Below, in pieces: positions 46,100-56,248 of a DNA stretch of 64,000 bases. Numbering within the stretch: position 1 is the stretch's first letter; each line of letters opens with the position of its first letter. The notes below the pieces were generated by a model. The model saw nothing but the letters and a program-made list of their open reading frames with translations. It had not been told where the DNA came from and searched no databases. Position numbers and translations under genes: made by a program. Origin of the DNA: an uncultured Methylocystaceae bacterium (GTDB lineage Bacteria; Pseudomonadota; Alphaproteobacteria; Rhizobiales; Beijerinckiaceae); assembly GCA_903870245.1 (NCBI GenBank), contig CAIQCB010000033.1:92582-156581 (forward strand), read 5' to 3'.

Positions 46100-48202
46100 A
46101 TGAAGGCTACCGAAGCTACGCTGCTGAGCTTTCTGCAGAAGTCTCCGCAGTTCATCATCCCAATTTACCAGCGCACCTACTCATGGACAGAGAAAGAGTG
46201 TCGGCAGCTCTGGGACGACGTTGTGCGAGCGGGAACGAGCGACGCCATCACGGTTCACTTCATTGGCTCCATTGTCTACGTTGAACAAGGACTCTCTCAG
46301 GTGTCGCATCAGTCGCCGTTGCTCGTCATCGATGGTCAGCAACGGTTGACAACCTTGACGCTATTAATTGAGGCGCTGGCCCGCGCCGTGGGCGAAGACG
46401 AGCCGATTGACGGCTTCTCGGCACCCAAGTTGCGCGAATATTACTTAACTAACCGACTAGAGAAGGGTGATCGCTACTTCAAATTACTTCTTTCTCAAAC
46501 TGACTGCGCTTCGCTTAAATCGATCATCAAGAATACGGATTCCCCTCAGGCGCCGTCACTGAGGGTGACGCAGAATTTCCGGCTGTTCACCGAACTGCTT
46601 GCCGAGAACAAGGGAGAACTTGCTACGATTTGCCGTGGGCTCGCTAAGCTGGTGGTGGTGGACATCGCCCTAAACCGCGAGCAGGACAATCCGCAGCTCA
46701 TCTTCGAAAGTATGAATTCGACGGGCAAGGAGTTGAGCCAGGCCGACCTAATACGCAATTACATCCTTATGGGCCTGGACCCCACCCTGCAGACCCGCCT
46801 CTACGAAGAGTTCTGGCGGCCAATGGAGCTAGACTTCGGACAGGAAGCCTACGGTACCCAGTTCGATGGTTTCATGCGCCACTATCTGACCGTCCGCACC
46901 GGTGAGATCCCACGCGAGCGTGAGGTGTACGAGGCCTTTAAGGAGCATGCTCGCACGAAACCCGTTCAAGATGCAGGTATCGAATTACTGGTGAAGGACA
47001 TTCATGCCTTCGCTAGCTATTTCTGTGCAATGGCTCTTGGTCGTGAGAACAACGCTGCGCTTGCCGTCGCCTTCCACGATTTGCGCGAGCTGAAGGTAGA
47101 TGTTGCCTACCCATTCCTGCTCGAGTTGTATGAGGACTACGCGGGGAGCCAACTCAACTCTGCCGACTTTGTCGCCGCCGTGCGGCTTGTAGAGGGATAT
47201 GTGTTCCGCCGAGCCATATGCGCCATCCCTACTAATTCAATGAACAAAACCTTCGCCACTTTTTACAAAGCGCTCAAGAAGGACCGTTATCTGGAGAGTA
47301 TCAAGGCACATTTCCACACATTACCGTCCTACCGACGCTTCCCAAGCGACGACGAGTTCCGTCGCGACCTGCCCAGCCGTGACCTCTATAATTTCCGTAG
47401 CCGCAGCTACTGGCTGCGCCGGCTGGAGAACTACGGCCGGAAGGAGCGTGTACCGGTGGATGAATACACCATTGAGCACATCCTTCCGCAGAACCCCGAA
47501 CTTTCTCCCGCGTGGCGACAGGCACTCGGACCGGACTGGCAGCGTGTGCAGCAGCAATGGCTGCATACGCTCGGCAACCTCACGCTCACTGGCTATAACG
47601 CTGAATACAGCGACCGGCCGTTTGCCGAAAAGCGTGATATGGTCGGAGGGTTCAAGCAGAGTCCGCTCAAGCTCAATGCCGGTCTTGGTCAGATCGACTC
47701 GTGGAACGAAGCCGCCATCGAAGAGCGTGCTGGGAGGCTGGCAGAGCTGGCGCTCTCTGTGTGGATCTCACCGAAGCTTGATGCCGCGACGCTTGCAGCC
47801 TATCAGCCAAAAAAGGAGTCGTCGGCGAGCGGCTACAGCATCGAGGACCATCCGCACCTTCTTTCGGATGGGATGCGAGAGGTTTTCGAGGAATTACGCA
47901 AGCAAGTCCTCGCTCTTGATCCAAACGTAACCGAAGAGTTCTTGAAGCTTTATGTAGCCTACAAGGCTGAGACAAATTTCGTGGATGTGGTCCCGCAAAC
48001 CAAGCGGTTGCGGCTGTCTCTCAACATGACATTTGCCGAGATCACCGACCCGAAGGGCATATGCAGGGACGTTACCGGGAAGGGCCGCTGGGGTAATGGT
48101 GATGTTGAAGCCGAACTCAAGTCGCTCGCAGAGTTGCCCTATGTAATGGGACTGGTGCGGCAATCCTATGAACGTCAGATGGGCGATGGGGGCCAAGCTT
48201 GA
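46100..48202 (+). CDS. GmrSD-like type IV restriction enzyme (DUF262 + DUF1524)
   Basis: A 700-residue fusion. The N-terminal DUF262 ParB-like NTPase has IPIYQRTYSW (20-29) and IDGQQRLTTL (77-86). The central DUF1524 HNH-type nuclease has EHILPQ with H near 459 and a downstream LGNLTLTGYNAEYSDRPFAEKR. The C-terminal about 140 residues resemble DUF5655. GmrSD enzymes cut DNA with modified cytosines, as in many phages. ATG 46100 is preferred over GTG 46097 for its spacing to AAAGGGG. Confidence 0.9.
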   Translation: MKATEATLLSFLQKSPQFIIPIYQRTYSWTEKECRQLWDDVVRAGTSDAITVHFIGSIVYVEQGLSQVSHQSPLLVIDGQQRLTTLTLLIEALARAVGEDEPIDGFSAPKLREYYLTNRLEKGDRYFKLLLSQTDCASLKSIIKNTDSPQAPSLRVTQNFRLFTELLAENKGELATICRGLAKLVVVDIALNREQDNPQLIFESMNSTGKELSQADLIRNYILMGLDPTLQTRLYEEFWRPMELDFGQEAYGTQFDGFMRHYLTVRTGEIPREREVYEAFKEHARTKPVQDAGIELLVKDIHAFASYFCAMALGRENNAALAVAFHDLRELKVDVAYPFLLELYEDYAGSQLNSADFVAAVRLVEGYVFRRAICAIPTNSMNKTFATFYKALKKDRYLESIKAHFHTLPSYRRFPSDDEFRRDLPSRDLYNFRSRSYWLRRLENYGRKERVPVDEYTIEHILPQNPELSPAWRQALGPDWQRVQQQWLHTLGNLTLTGYNAEYSDRPFAEKRDMVGGFKQSPLKLNAGLGQIDSWNEAAIEERAGRLAELALSVWISPKLDAATLAAYQPKKESSASGYSIEDHPHLLSDGMREVFEELRKQVLALDPNVTEEFLKLYVAYKAETNFVDVVPQTKRLRLSLNMTFAEITDPKGICRDVTGKGRWGNGDVEAELKSLAELPYVMGLVRQSYERQMGDGGQA

Positions 48203-48398
48203 TTGCCCAGTTATGAACAACTCAAGCAGCAGTCTGAACCTCAATGCTGGCATACTCCGTCACGCTTGCCCACTTGGGAGGAGACGAAAAGACGCCGTGG
48301 TCTTGCCATAGACCCTGGCCCTGCATGGTTGGTGCAGTCTACGACCTTTTACGGAAATCATGGCCTATGAAAATTGTTTCGATGGCACCAGAGCAGTT

Positions 48399-49124
48399 TC
48401 ATTCATTCCCTGCAAGGATTAGCTCCGCCAGCGAATCGAGCTCTCGTTTTGTAGCCTGCCAATCGGGCATATGCCTCTTGAGCAGATCGAAGAATCGCCT
48501 ACTGTGGTTATGTTCGACCAAGTGGCAGAGTTCGTGGAGAACAACGTAATCAATGCAGTGCCGCGGTGCCTTAATAAGTGCTGGATTAAGATAGATTGTC
48601 CCATCTGGCGAGCAACTGCCCCATTGCGTGTTCATGCGCATAAGTCTGTAATGCGGAGTGCCGCTGATCCATGCGAGCCGGCCACAGATTTCGGTTAACT
48701 TATTGCCTAGGTATTGGGCGGCTCGCGCACTATACCACGCATTCAATCTGCGCTTGACCGCGGCTTTATCGGCAACCGGTAGGGTTATTTCGAGCTTCCC
48801 GCGCAAGAGTTTAACCTCCGAGGGGCGAGTGCTGCTCTCATTGACCACCAGCCTATGCCTACGGCCAAGATAAAAGTGCGTTTCGCCGCTGACATACTCG
48901 CGGGGTAAGGCCTGTCGCCGCGTGGCAATGGCCGCATTTCGATGCTGGAATATCCATCGCGCACGGCGCTGAGCCGCTGCCCTTATCTGGTCTGAACTCT
49001 TGCCTTCAGGAGCTTCGATTTCGACGTCCCCGTTCGGATAAACGTGAATGCGAACGCGGCCAGTAACGGCAGCATTTTGTCGAAGTAGGCAGGAAACCTC
49101 TTGTTCTCCATATCGAATAATCAT
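48399..49124 (-). CDS. M48/YgjP-type metallopeptidase-like protein
   Basis: A 241-residue DUF45/YgjP-like protein with a zinc motif HELCHLVEHNHSRRFF at about 197-212 and TQWGSCSPDGTIYLNP preceding it. These SprT-like proteins are often found at the end of type I restriction operons; a substrate is not known. Its ATG overlaps the hsdR stop by 4 bases, so it is the last gene of the operon. Confidence 0.88.
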   Translation of the reverse strand: MIIRYGEQEVSCLLRQNAAVTGRVRIHVYPNGDVEIEAPEGKSSDQIRAAAQRRARWIFQHRNAAIATRRQALPREYVSGETHFYLGRRHRLVVNESSTRPSEVKLLRGKLEITLPVADKAAVKRRLNAWYSARAAQYLGNKLTEICGRLAWISGTPHYRLMRMNTQWGSCSPDGTIYLNPALIKAPRHCIDYVVLHELCHLVEHNHSRRFFDLLKRHMPDWQATKRELDSLAELILAGNE

Positions 49125-52100
49125 GTCCTTGTGCCACCGCCACGAGCGAGGCCGACGCGAGTGATCTCGATGATCTTTTCTGTAATAATCTTCGCCATGT
49201 CCAATCCGGTTAGGCCAAAGAGGCGCGGCAACAAGGCTTTGCGGATGGCTGCTTCGATGTTGGCGGGATTAAGCGAATTTTCGGCAATTGCACACTCAAC
49301 AAACTTTTCCATATCCAAAGCCGCTCTAACGAACTCTGCTTGATCTGCGGCGTTCGTGACAGCATCCCCGATTTCGAGACGCATGACCCCAAAATATGCG
49401 CTGGCATGACGGTGTCCCGTAAGTAATTCGGGCAGGTCTCCGATGGTCTTAGTTGCGAGCTTCTCCTCCAAATCCTTGAATAGAACATACTGCTTGTAAG
49501 GATGGTCAAATAACGCCGAAGCCTCTGTGATGGCACGCTTGAGCAGATCGGAAAACAGCATCTGTGCATATGGGTCATCAGCCAACTCCTGGTCGATCGT
49601 CTTTCTCACTCGGGATCGGATAATATCGGTTTCGTTACGGGTTTTTTCAGTTGACCAGGTCTCGGTTGCCTGCCGCGTTCCAAGTTCGTTAACGAGCAGG
49701 ACGCCGTCCACACTTTCAACATCCTGGCCCACGACGTAGCGATCGACCAACCTTCTGATCTGATCTTCGTAGGCGCTATAATCGATCGTTTCTTGCGCAT
49801 CCTGCTTCACGATCTTGCGTAGATTGGCGAAGAACTTGAGATCGCGCTTGTATTCAGCAATCTGTTCTTCAGTAATCGACGTGTCTTCATAGAAAGAACG
49901 CGACCCCAAGGCGATCCTAAAACACATGCCGTAGGCCGTCAGGGCTTCGTAGAAATCCTCTCTGATTTTCTGGTTCAGGTCGACCGATGTTCCATCCTCG
50001 CTTTCACGGATTTGCGGAACCAGTAACTGCCGATATTGCTCGATATCTGACCTGTTCTTGACCGGCCTGAAAATTGCCCAAAGGTCGATGTGGAGGCCCG
50101 GCAAGCGTTTATACTCGGTGCTCACATCAGCGTAGAGGGCGTCAATATCATCGATATCGAAGCCTCCCTGCGTGCGTTCTGCTAGGTCTTGATATTCCGT
50201 AAGCGCGGTATCCAGCGCCTTCAGAATTCCTCGATAGTCAATGAGCAAACCGTAATTTTTCTGCTCATGCAGCCGGTTCACGCGGGCGATGGCCTGGATC
50301 AGATTGTGCTGTTCGAGCTTCTTGTCGATGTAGAGGACAGCGTTGCGCGGTTCATCAAATCCGGTGAGCAACTTGTCGACGACGATCAGGATGTCGGGTC
50401 GGCCCTCGGTCGAGAAATCCTCGATCACCTGGCGCTCGTAATCCTCGGCGTCTCCAGGTACGTTTTCTTTCCACCATTGCTGCACTTCGGGCAGCTCTGC
50501 CTCATCGACTTCCGAATGGCCCTCTCGCGTGTCGGGAGGGGAAATTACGATTGCGCTGCTGACCAGACCGGTTGCATCCAGCGCCTTCTTGTAGCGGATG
50601 GCTGAACGTTTGGAGTCCGTGGCCAACTGGCCTTTCAGGCCGAGATCTAGATCTTTGAAGTTCTGCTTGAAGTGGGTCGCGATATCGAGAGCGATCAGAG
50701 CGATCCGATCGTCGGAGCCATAGATCGTCCCCTTAGTGCCAAATTTCTTTTTAAGATCGCCTTTCTGCTCATCAGAAATGCTCGCCGTGACCTTCGCGAA
50801 CCAGTTGTCGATCGCCCGTTCGTTCACGTCGAGAATCGGCTTGCGCTCCTCGTAAAGCAGCGTAGTGACTGTGCCGTCTGAGACAGCGTCCTTCATCGTG
50901 TAGGCGTGGACGATACGACCGAACTTGTTGGCCGTCTTGTCGTCTTTCAGCAGGGGTGTGCCGGTGAACGCTACGTAGGCGGCATTTGGTAGCGCCTTGC
51001 GCATCCGTTCATGGTTCTCGCCGCCCTGGCTTCGATGGCCTTCATCTACCAGCACGATCATGTTCGCGCTGTCATTGCGGCATTCCTCATGGCGCGCGGC
51101 GCTGCTGAACTTGTTGATAATTGTGAAAATGATCCGCTCGGTGCCTTTGCCGATGCGCTTGGCAAGATCGCGACCCGATTGCGCCTTTGCTTTACCCGCA
51201 TCCTTGGAACCTATATCAGAACCGAATGCGCCGCCGGTCAGGAAGTTGCCTGCCAGTTGTTTCTCCAGATCGCGCCGGTCCGTCACCACGACCAGCCGAC
51301 ATGCTTTGAGCTTCTCGTGCAGCAACAGTGCCTTGCATAGCATCACCATAGTGAAGCTCTTGCCTGAACCAGTGGTGTGCCAGATCACTCCGCTTTCACG
51401 AGCACCATCGGGCTTGATCCGGCTGATCTGGTTGAGCAGTGCGCGGATACCAAAAAACTGCTGATGGCGGGCAACAATTTTATTCACCTTACGGTCGAAC
51501 AGAACGTAGGAACTTACGAATTCTAGCATACGCTCAGGCGCGCACAGGCCAATCAGGAGGCGGTCCTGCGCGGTCACTGCCTGCTCGTCGCTCCAGAGGT
51601 GCTGAAAGTGCTCGCGTACTTCACGGGCATGGTTCTTCAGGAGCGCCGCGCGCAGATCGGTCTCCTTCGCGTCGTTCTTGATCTGGCGGAAATGATCCTC
51701 TGAGAACTCCTCCTCGCGCCATTGCGCCCAGAATTTGCGAGGGGTCTTGGTGGTGCCATAGCGGCCCTCGGTCATTCCGATGGACAGCAGTAGATGGGCA
51801 TAGGCGAACAGGTGCGGGATTTCCTCCTGCCCCTGGTTGCGGATCGTCTGGCTGATCCCTTCGTCGACCATCGACTTGTTGGGATTGCCGCTGTCTGGCC
51901 GTTTGGCCTCAATCACCAGCAACGGGATGCCGTTGACGAAGCCGACGATATCGGGCCGCCGCGTATGGGTGCCTGGCACGGCGAGAACTTCCATCTCCTC
52001 GCTGGCGACGAAGCTGTTCGCCAGTGGGTGCGCCCAGTCGATAATCGGCACGGTGACGCTGTGCTTCTTCCCATCGACGAACTCAGTAACGGTAACGCCC

Positions 52101-52399
52101 AGTGTGATGGCGTTGTAGAGCTTCTCGTTGGCGGTGATCAGACCTTCATTGAGCGCGGGCGATGTCAGCTCACGGACGATCTGGTCGATAGCGTTTGTCG
52201 ACAGGGGATAGGTCTGCCCCTTGTAGTCGAAGGTCCGCCGCCTTAGCTGCTCGACCAGCACATCACGCAGCACCACTCCCTGATTGCCTCCGCGCGCGGA
52301 AAGGCAAGCCTCGGGCGAGAGATAACCCCACCCCAGCGAGACTAGTGTTGCCAGCGCCGGTATATGGGAGCTGTAGAGCTCGGCGGTATTAGGAGTCAT
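49121..52399 (-). CDS. hsdR: Type I restriction enzyme, R subunit
   Basis: A 1092-residue motor and nuclease subunit. The N-terminal PD-(E/D)xK nuclease has D150, E164 and K166 (in RPDIVGFVNGIPLLVIEAKRP). The SF2 translocase has Walker A TGSGKS (343-348) and the DEGH box (452-455), with FTGTPL downstream. The length is normal. It needs HsdM and HsdS for activity; both are encoded upstream. Overlaps DUF6119 by 4 bases. Confidence 0.96.
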   Translation of the reverse strand: MTPNTAELYSSHIPALATLVSLGWGYLSPEACLSARGGNQGVVLRDVLVEQLRRRTFDYKGQTYPLSTNAIDQIVRELTSPALNEGLITANEKLYNAITLGVTVTEFVDGKKHSVTVPIIDWAHPLANSFVASEEMEVLAVPGTHTRRPDIVGFVNGIPLLVIEAKRPDSGNPNKSMVDEGISQTIRNQGQEEIPHLFAYAHLLLSIGMTEGRYGTTKTPRKFWAQWREEEFSEDHFRQIKNDAKETDLRAALLKNHAREVREHFQHLWSDEQAVTAQDRLLIGLCAPERMLEFVSSYVLFDRKVNKIVARHQQFFGIRALLNQISRIKPDGARESGVIWHTTGSGKSFTMVMLCKALLLHEKLKACRLVVVTDRRDLEKQLAGNFLTGGAFGSDIGSKDAGKAKAQSGRDLAKRIGKGTERIIFTIINKFSSAARHEECRNDSANMIVLVDEGHRSQGGENHERMRKALPNAAYVAFTGTPLLKDDKTANKFGRIVHAYTMKDAVSDGTVTTLLYEERKPILDVNERAIDNWFAKVTASISDEQKGDLKKKFGTKGTIYGSDDRIALIALDIATHFKQNFKDLDLGLKGQLATDSKRSAIRYKKALDATGLVSSAIVISPPDTREGHSEVDEAELPEVQQWWKENVPGDAEDYERQVIEDFSTEGRPDILIVVDKLLTGFDEPRNAVLYIDKKLEQHNLIQAIARVNRLHEQKNYGLLIDYRGILKALDTALTEYQDLAERTQGGFDIDDIDALYADVSTEYKRLPGLHIDLWAIFRPVKNRSDIEQYRQLLVPQIRESEDGTSVDLNQKIREDFYEALTAYGMCFRIALGSRSFYEDTSITEEQIAEYKRDLKFFANLRKIVKQDAQETIDYSAYEDQIRRLVDRYVVGQDVESVDGVLLVNELGTRQATETWSTEKTRNETDIIRSRVRKTIDQELADDPYAQMLFSDLLKRAITEASALFDHPYKQYVLFKDLEEKLATKTIGDLPELLTGHRHASAYFGVMRLEIGDAVTNAADQAEFVRAALDMEKFVECAIAENSLNPANIEAAIRKALLPRLFGLTGLDMAKIITEKIIEITRVGLARGGGTRT

Positions 52400-54048
52400 G
52401 CTTCGCTCATTTCAGACTGCGCGCGCTTTTTCTTGCGCTTGCGCTTCTTGCCGTCCGACTTGGACGACATGTCGGGAATGAAGCAATACTCCGCCACTAT
52501 CCCCATGCGCTTGAATTCCTTCATGCAGCGCATGAGGCTGATGCGAGAAAACAGTGGAAAATTGTCTGATTTCGACGCTTTGTCCTTGTGGGTAACGATC
52601 CCGAATACGATGCGGAATTTGTCGTTGGAGAGCGGCGCAACCAATGTCTGTTTTTCCGCATCGGAGAGGCCGTTGCCCACCAACATCTTCATGTTTGCCA
52701 ATGCTGCAGGTTCGGAGCGCATCAAATTGACGGAATTCGTGCCCTGATTGAACAAATGGCTGAGCTGCGCAGACAGCGTCGAAATCTTTACGCAGTGCAA
52801 CACCGCTCGGTCATCCACGACTTCGTAGATGTCGCAGGGTTCGACCTGCTTTTGTCCAGCGGGCGAGATATTTTCCTTGTCTAGGCAGACTCGCCCCGCG
52901 CCGGCGGCGGTGGCTGCAATGTTATAGTCGCCTTCGTCGGCATGGTTGAAATCCGGCAATGTAGTGTCCTGGCAGAATGGATCCAGGAACGCCTGCAGCT
53001 GCGCTACATAACCGTTGTCGACGAGATACCAATTACCTTCACAAAAGTGGTAGCTTTCCCGGCCATCGTTCAGCGTCGTATCGAACACTAGACTTTTAAA
53101 GATTGAATGCCGGTCACGTATGACGCTGCCGTCGTCATTAGTCAGCAGCAGCCCATGACGCTTGAGGGTGTCGACATCGACGGTGTTCATGTCGACACCG
53201 GCCTCCTCCAGATACTCATAATAACGATCAAGGAAGATATCGTCATAGACCTTACCCGCGTGCGCACCGGCAAATGATCCCCACAGTCCATCTCCAAAAT
53301 CCACGATGTCCGGGACGCTCAGGGCCAGGGCATCGTCCTTTGCCTGGAACGCCCCGATGAGGTTAGCGTTTAGTTGTGTGACGACACTCGGGTCACGCAC
53401 GGGAGAGATATTCTGGATATCCGGGAAGGCAGTCTTGAAGGTCTCTTCCTGATATATAGCAAGGATTTTTTCGCAGAGGCCAATCAGTCCAGCAGCATCG
53501 GTCGCACTGGAAATTCGGATATTGCTTGAACCCGTGACGTTCTTGAAAACGTCCTTGTGTGCATCCTTCACCTTTCCTGTCAGGCTTTTTAGGATGGTAC
53601 TATCGCTGTCGACGTCGAAGAAGGTCAAATCCCCGGCGGTGGGAAGCTGCGTCCGCTGCCGCTTCGCGCCGCTAGGTTCGAGAACATCAGTGCTACGAAG
53701 CTTGTCGGGATCAACGCAATTGAGCGTTGCGCGAAGCCCGAAGTCATATTCGTAGCTCTCATCCTTCAGATTGTGAGCAACATGGCCGAAGCAGAAAGCA
53801 AACGATCGACCACTTGCCCGCAAGAAAATGATCGCGCCCTTGGACGCTTGGTTGAGCGGCTTCTGAATACCGAAAAATCTGGCCCACCACGGGGTGTAGG
53901 GCTGGGTGTCGAGAACGTAGAGCGTGGCCCCTTCGGGGAGGCAGGCCGCATCTTGCACTAATTCAAGTTTAGTGTCGTCCTTCAGCGTATTTCCTGCATT
54001 GAAGGTGTGCTTGAGCAGATAAATGGAAAAAGTGTGGGCCTTGGTCAT
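52396..54048 (-). CDS. DUF6119 family (TIGR04141) protein
   Basis: A 550-residue protein matching the 'sporadically distributed' TIGR04141/DUF6119 family: WWARFFG (54-60), SKGAIIFLRASGRSFAFCFGHVAH and YEYDFGLRATLNCVDPDKLRSTDVLE. The C-terminus is strongly basic (KKRKRKKKRAQ), suggesting nucleic-acid contact. Function is unknown; members occur in defence regions. It lies between hsdS and hsdR with 4-base overlaps on both sides, so it is an integral operon member. Confidence 0.8.
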   Translation of the reverse strand: MTKAHTFSIYLLKHTFNAGNTLKDDTKLELVQDAACLPEGATLYVLDTQPYTPWWARFFGIQKPLNQASKGAIIFLRASGRSFAFCFGHVAHNLKDESYEYDFGLRATLNCVDPDKLRSTDVLEPSGAKRQRTQLPTAGDLTFFDVDSDSTILKSLTGKVKDAHKDVFKNVTGSSNIRISSATDAAGLIGLCEKILAIYQEETFKTAFPDIQNISPVRDPSVVTQLNANLIGAFQAKDDALALSVPDIVDFGDGLWGSFAGAHAGKVYDDIFLDRYYEYLEEAGVDMNTVDVDTLKRHGLLLTNDDGSVIRDRHSIFKSLVFDTTLNDGRESYHFCEGNWYLVDNGYVAQLQAFLDPFCQDTTLPDFNHADEGDYNIAATAAGAGRVCLDKENISPAGQKQVEPCDIYEVVDDRAVLHCVKISTLSAQLSHLFNQGTNSVNLMRSEPAALANMKMLVGNGLSDAEKQTLVAPLSNDKFRIVFGIVTHKDKASKSDNFPLFSRISLMRCMKEFKRMGIVAEYCFIPDMSSKSDGKKRKRKKKRAQSEMSEA

Positions 54049-55220
54049 ACTGCCCGACTTTCAGGGAGTTCGACCCGCCGCTTGCCGGTGAGCAGTTGCT
54101 GCATCAGTGCGGACTTTTCTTGACGGAGGGCGGTGAGTTGGGCTTCGTAAGCAGCGATTTTCTTATCTGCATTGGCCGCTAGCACGCCGATCTTTACCTG
54201 CTCTGGTTTCGGCGGAACGGGGATTGAAAACTGGCTGAGCGCCTTTTTCTGGATATTGGGAAGACCTGATCCGACACGGAGCGACATGATCTCGGACTGC
54301 CGATGCTTGAGCACGGCGAAGAGATAGTCCCGGTCAACCTTCAGATTTTTGAGCGCGTAGCAGTGGCCGCCACACCAGAAGCGCTGCGTGATTATAGCGA
54401 CGTAGCCACAAGAATTGCCGCCCTCGGAAATTGTGATGGTGTTGGCGGAAGTGTTGTGATGGTCGGTGTAACCAGAGGGCGTAATACCGCCATTGATAAC
54501 CGGCACAGGGCCTTCGTCAGCCAGACTAGCCCGGCCCTTCTGTTCTCCCTTGGAGATGTCAGCAAGTGATCCGAGCCTCGCTTCACCCCATTCCTCAGCA
54601 AGGTCGGAGAGGCGTTTTTTGGGTGGGGTAGTCCCTTGTGGGAGCAGCTGCTGCATCAGCGCCTGTTTTGTTGCGCGGGCGTTGGAGATCAGCGCTTCGA
54701 CCGTTTCGATGGCGCGGTTCCAATCAATAAAAAGGTCCGCGATATAGCGCTGGCGCCTTTTGCACTCTGGGACGGGGACCTCTATCTTTCGAAGATCTTC
54801 GAGCGTGATCTCTACAAAAGTGCTCCCCTTGGCGACCGAGTGAATCCGGCGCTGAACATCGAAACTCGAAAGTTGGAAGAAGATAAAATCTCTGTCAAAG
54901 TCTTCCGCCACCGAAATGCGCGCTGTCCCTTGCGTGAGGTTCGCTTCGACAAGGTCCTCGGGAATGATGCTGGTTTCGCCAATGTTGCCGCGCAGGGAGA
55001 TTACGATGTCGCCAGGAACGACGGTTGAACGCCCAAATCGTTCGTGAATTTCTGGTGAGGTCCGTTGAAGGGACGGGCAGTCAATCCGGCCACCGATGTC
55101 GGAACTCTTAAGATATGGAACGCCGTTGGGATCGTGCGGGCCAGCTTGTACGATTCCGTACACGATTTTGGACTTCGTGATGTTTACTAGCGGTAACGAC
55201 CGCCACCCATTCGGGATCAT
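54045..55220 (-). CDS. hsdS: Type I restriction enzyme, specificity subunit (full length)
   Basis: A 391-residue DNA-recognition subunit with two target-recognition domains (about 1-150 and 205-345), each followed by a helical spacer (ATKQALMQQLLPQ and EKSALMQQLLTGKRRV). The repeated QQLL spacer ends are characteristic. Overlaps rhuM and DUF6119 by 4 bases. Confidence 0.92.
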   Translation of the reverse strand: MIPNGWRSLPLVNITKSKIVYGIVQAGPHDPNGVPYLKSSDIGGRIDCPSLQRTSPEIHERFGRSTVVPGDIVISLRGNIGETSIIPEDLVEANLTQGTARISVAEDFDRDFIFFQLSSFDVQRRIHSVAKGSTFVEITLEDLRKIEVPVPECKRRQRYIADLFIDWNRAIETVEALISNARATKQALMQQLLPQGTTPPKKRLSDLAEEWGEARLGSLADISKGEQKGRASLADEGPVPVINGGITPSGYTDHHNTSANTITISEGGNSCGYVAIITQRFWCGGHCYALKNLKVDRDYLFAVLKHRQSEIMSLRVGSGLPNIQKKALSQFSIPVPPKPEQVKIGVLAANADKKIAAYEAQLTALRQEKSALMQQLLTGKRRVELPESRAV

Positions 55221-56248
55221 TTCTCACCGGCCTTGCCCCTAGCGGGCTTGTCAGCGGCGAGCTTCTTCACCTTTGCGGTCGCTTCGATGAAATGCTGTTC
55301 GACAGCGCTCGGTGTGTTTATTGCGCTGATGTGCCAGCGGTCATATTCGGCATCGACATGGCGCTGCGCCTGCTTCGCGGAAACCCGGCCCGCGCCGTCG
55401 AGCAGCGGATGGTCGCCCAGCTTCAGGAAGTCGTCTAGTTTGGAGATCCAGTCGACCATGTGCATCGGCTTGCGGTTCTTTGCCATAGCCTCGGCAAATT
55501 CCAGGAAGGCGACAGTGATGCGGTTGAGCGTCTCCATCTCCTCATCCTGCAGATAGTTCTTGGCGATCTGCGCGTCCTGCTTGGTGGGCAGACGGCCCTG
55601 CTTTTCGCCAGTCCAGCTGGTCAGCCCCATCATGGGCTTGGCGCTGTCGGCGCGCGCCAGCTTGGTTTCCGCAGCCGTCTGGCCATGGGCGGCGTGGTGC
55701 ATTTTGTTCTGCACAGTCTGGAAGAACTGCTGGCTCGTCTCCGCCTTGGGATCATAGTCCGTGGCGGTGGCGTAGATATCGAGCACTTTCTTGTAGAACA
55801 GCTTTTCCGACGCGCGAATGTCACGGATTCGGGCGAGCAGCTCTTCGAAATAATCGTTATCCGGCTCCTTCAGCCGGTCGTCGTCCATGACGAAGCCCTT
55901 GACCATGTATTCGGCTAGGGTCTCAGACGCCCAACGCCGGAACTGTGCGCCACGCGCGGATCGGACGCGGAAACCGACTGAGAGGATCATCGGCAGATTG
56001 TAGTGGGCAACCAGGCGTTCAACGCTGCGGTTTCCCTCAGATTGAACTATTGAGTATTCCTCAATAGTTGCCTCATCCTGCTCGCCGTCGCTCAATATCC
56101 CCTTGATATGCTTGTTGATGTTGGAAACGGTTGACTGAAAGAGTTCGGCCATTTGCGACTGCGTCAGCCAGACGCTGCCGTCCCGCTCCCGCAAGCGGAC
56201 AACGAGATTGCCGTCCTCGGTCGTGTAGAGGATGAGTTCGCCCGCCAT
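55217..56248 (-). CDS. RhuM family protein
   Basis: A 343-residue protein of the virulence RhuM family: VWLTQSQMAELFQSTVSNINKHIKGIL is a helix-turn-helix start, and SVGFRVRSARGAQFRRWASETLAEYMVKGF is the family hallmark. The role is unknown, but RhuM genes often sit inside type I restriction operons. Starts 1 base into the hsdM stop (TGATG) and overlaps hsdS by 4 bases. Confidence 0.9.
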   Translation of the reverse strand: MAGELILYTTEDGNLVVRLRERDGSVWLTQSQMAELFQSTVSNINKHIKGILSDGEQDEATIEEYSIVQSEGNRSVERLVAHYNLPMILSVGFRVRSARGAQFRRWASETLAEYMVKGFVMDDDRLKEPDNDYFEELLARIRDIRASEKLFYKKVLDIYATATDYDPKAETSQQFFQTVQNKMHHAAHGQTAAETKLARADSAKPMMGLTSWTGEKQGRLPTKQDAQIAKNYLQDEEMETLNRITVAFLEFAEAMAKNRKPMHMVDWISKLDDFLKLGDHPLLDGAGRVSAKQAQRHVDAEYDRWHISAINTPSAVEQHFIEATAKVKKLAADKPARGKAGEK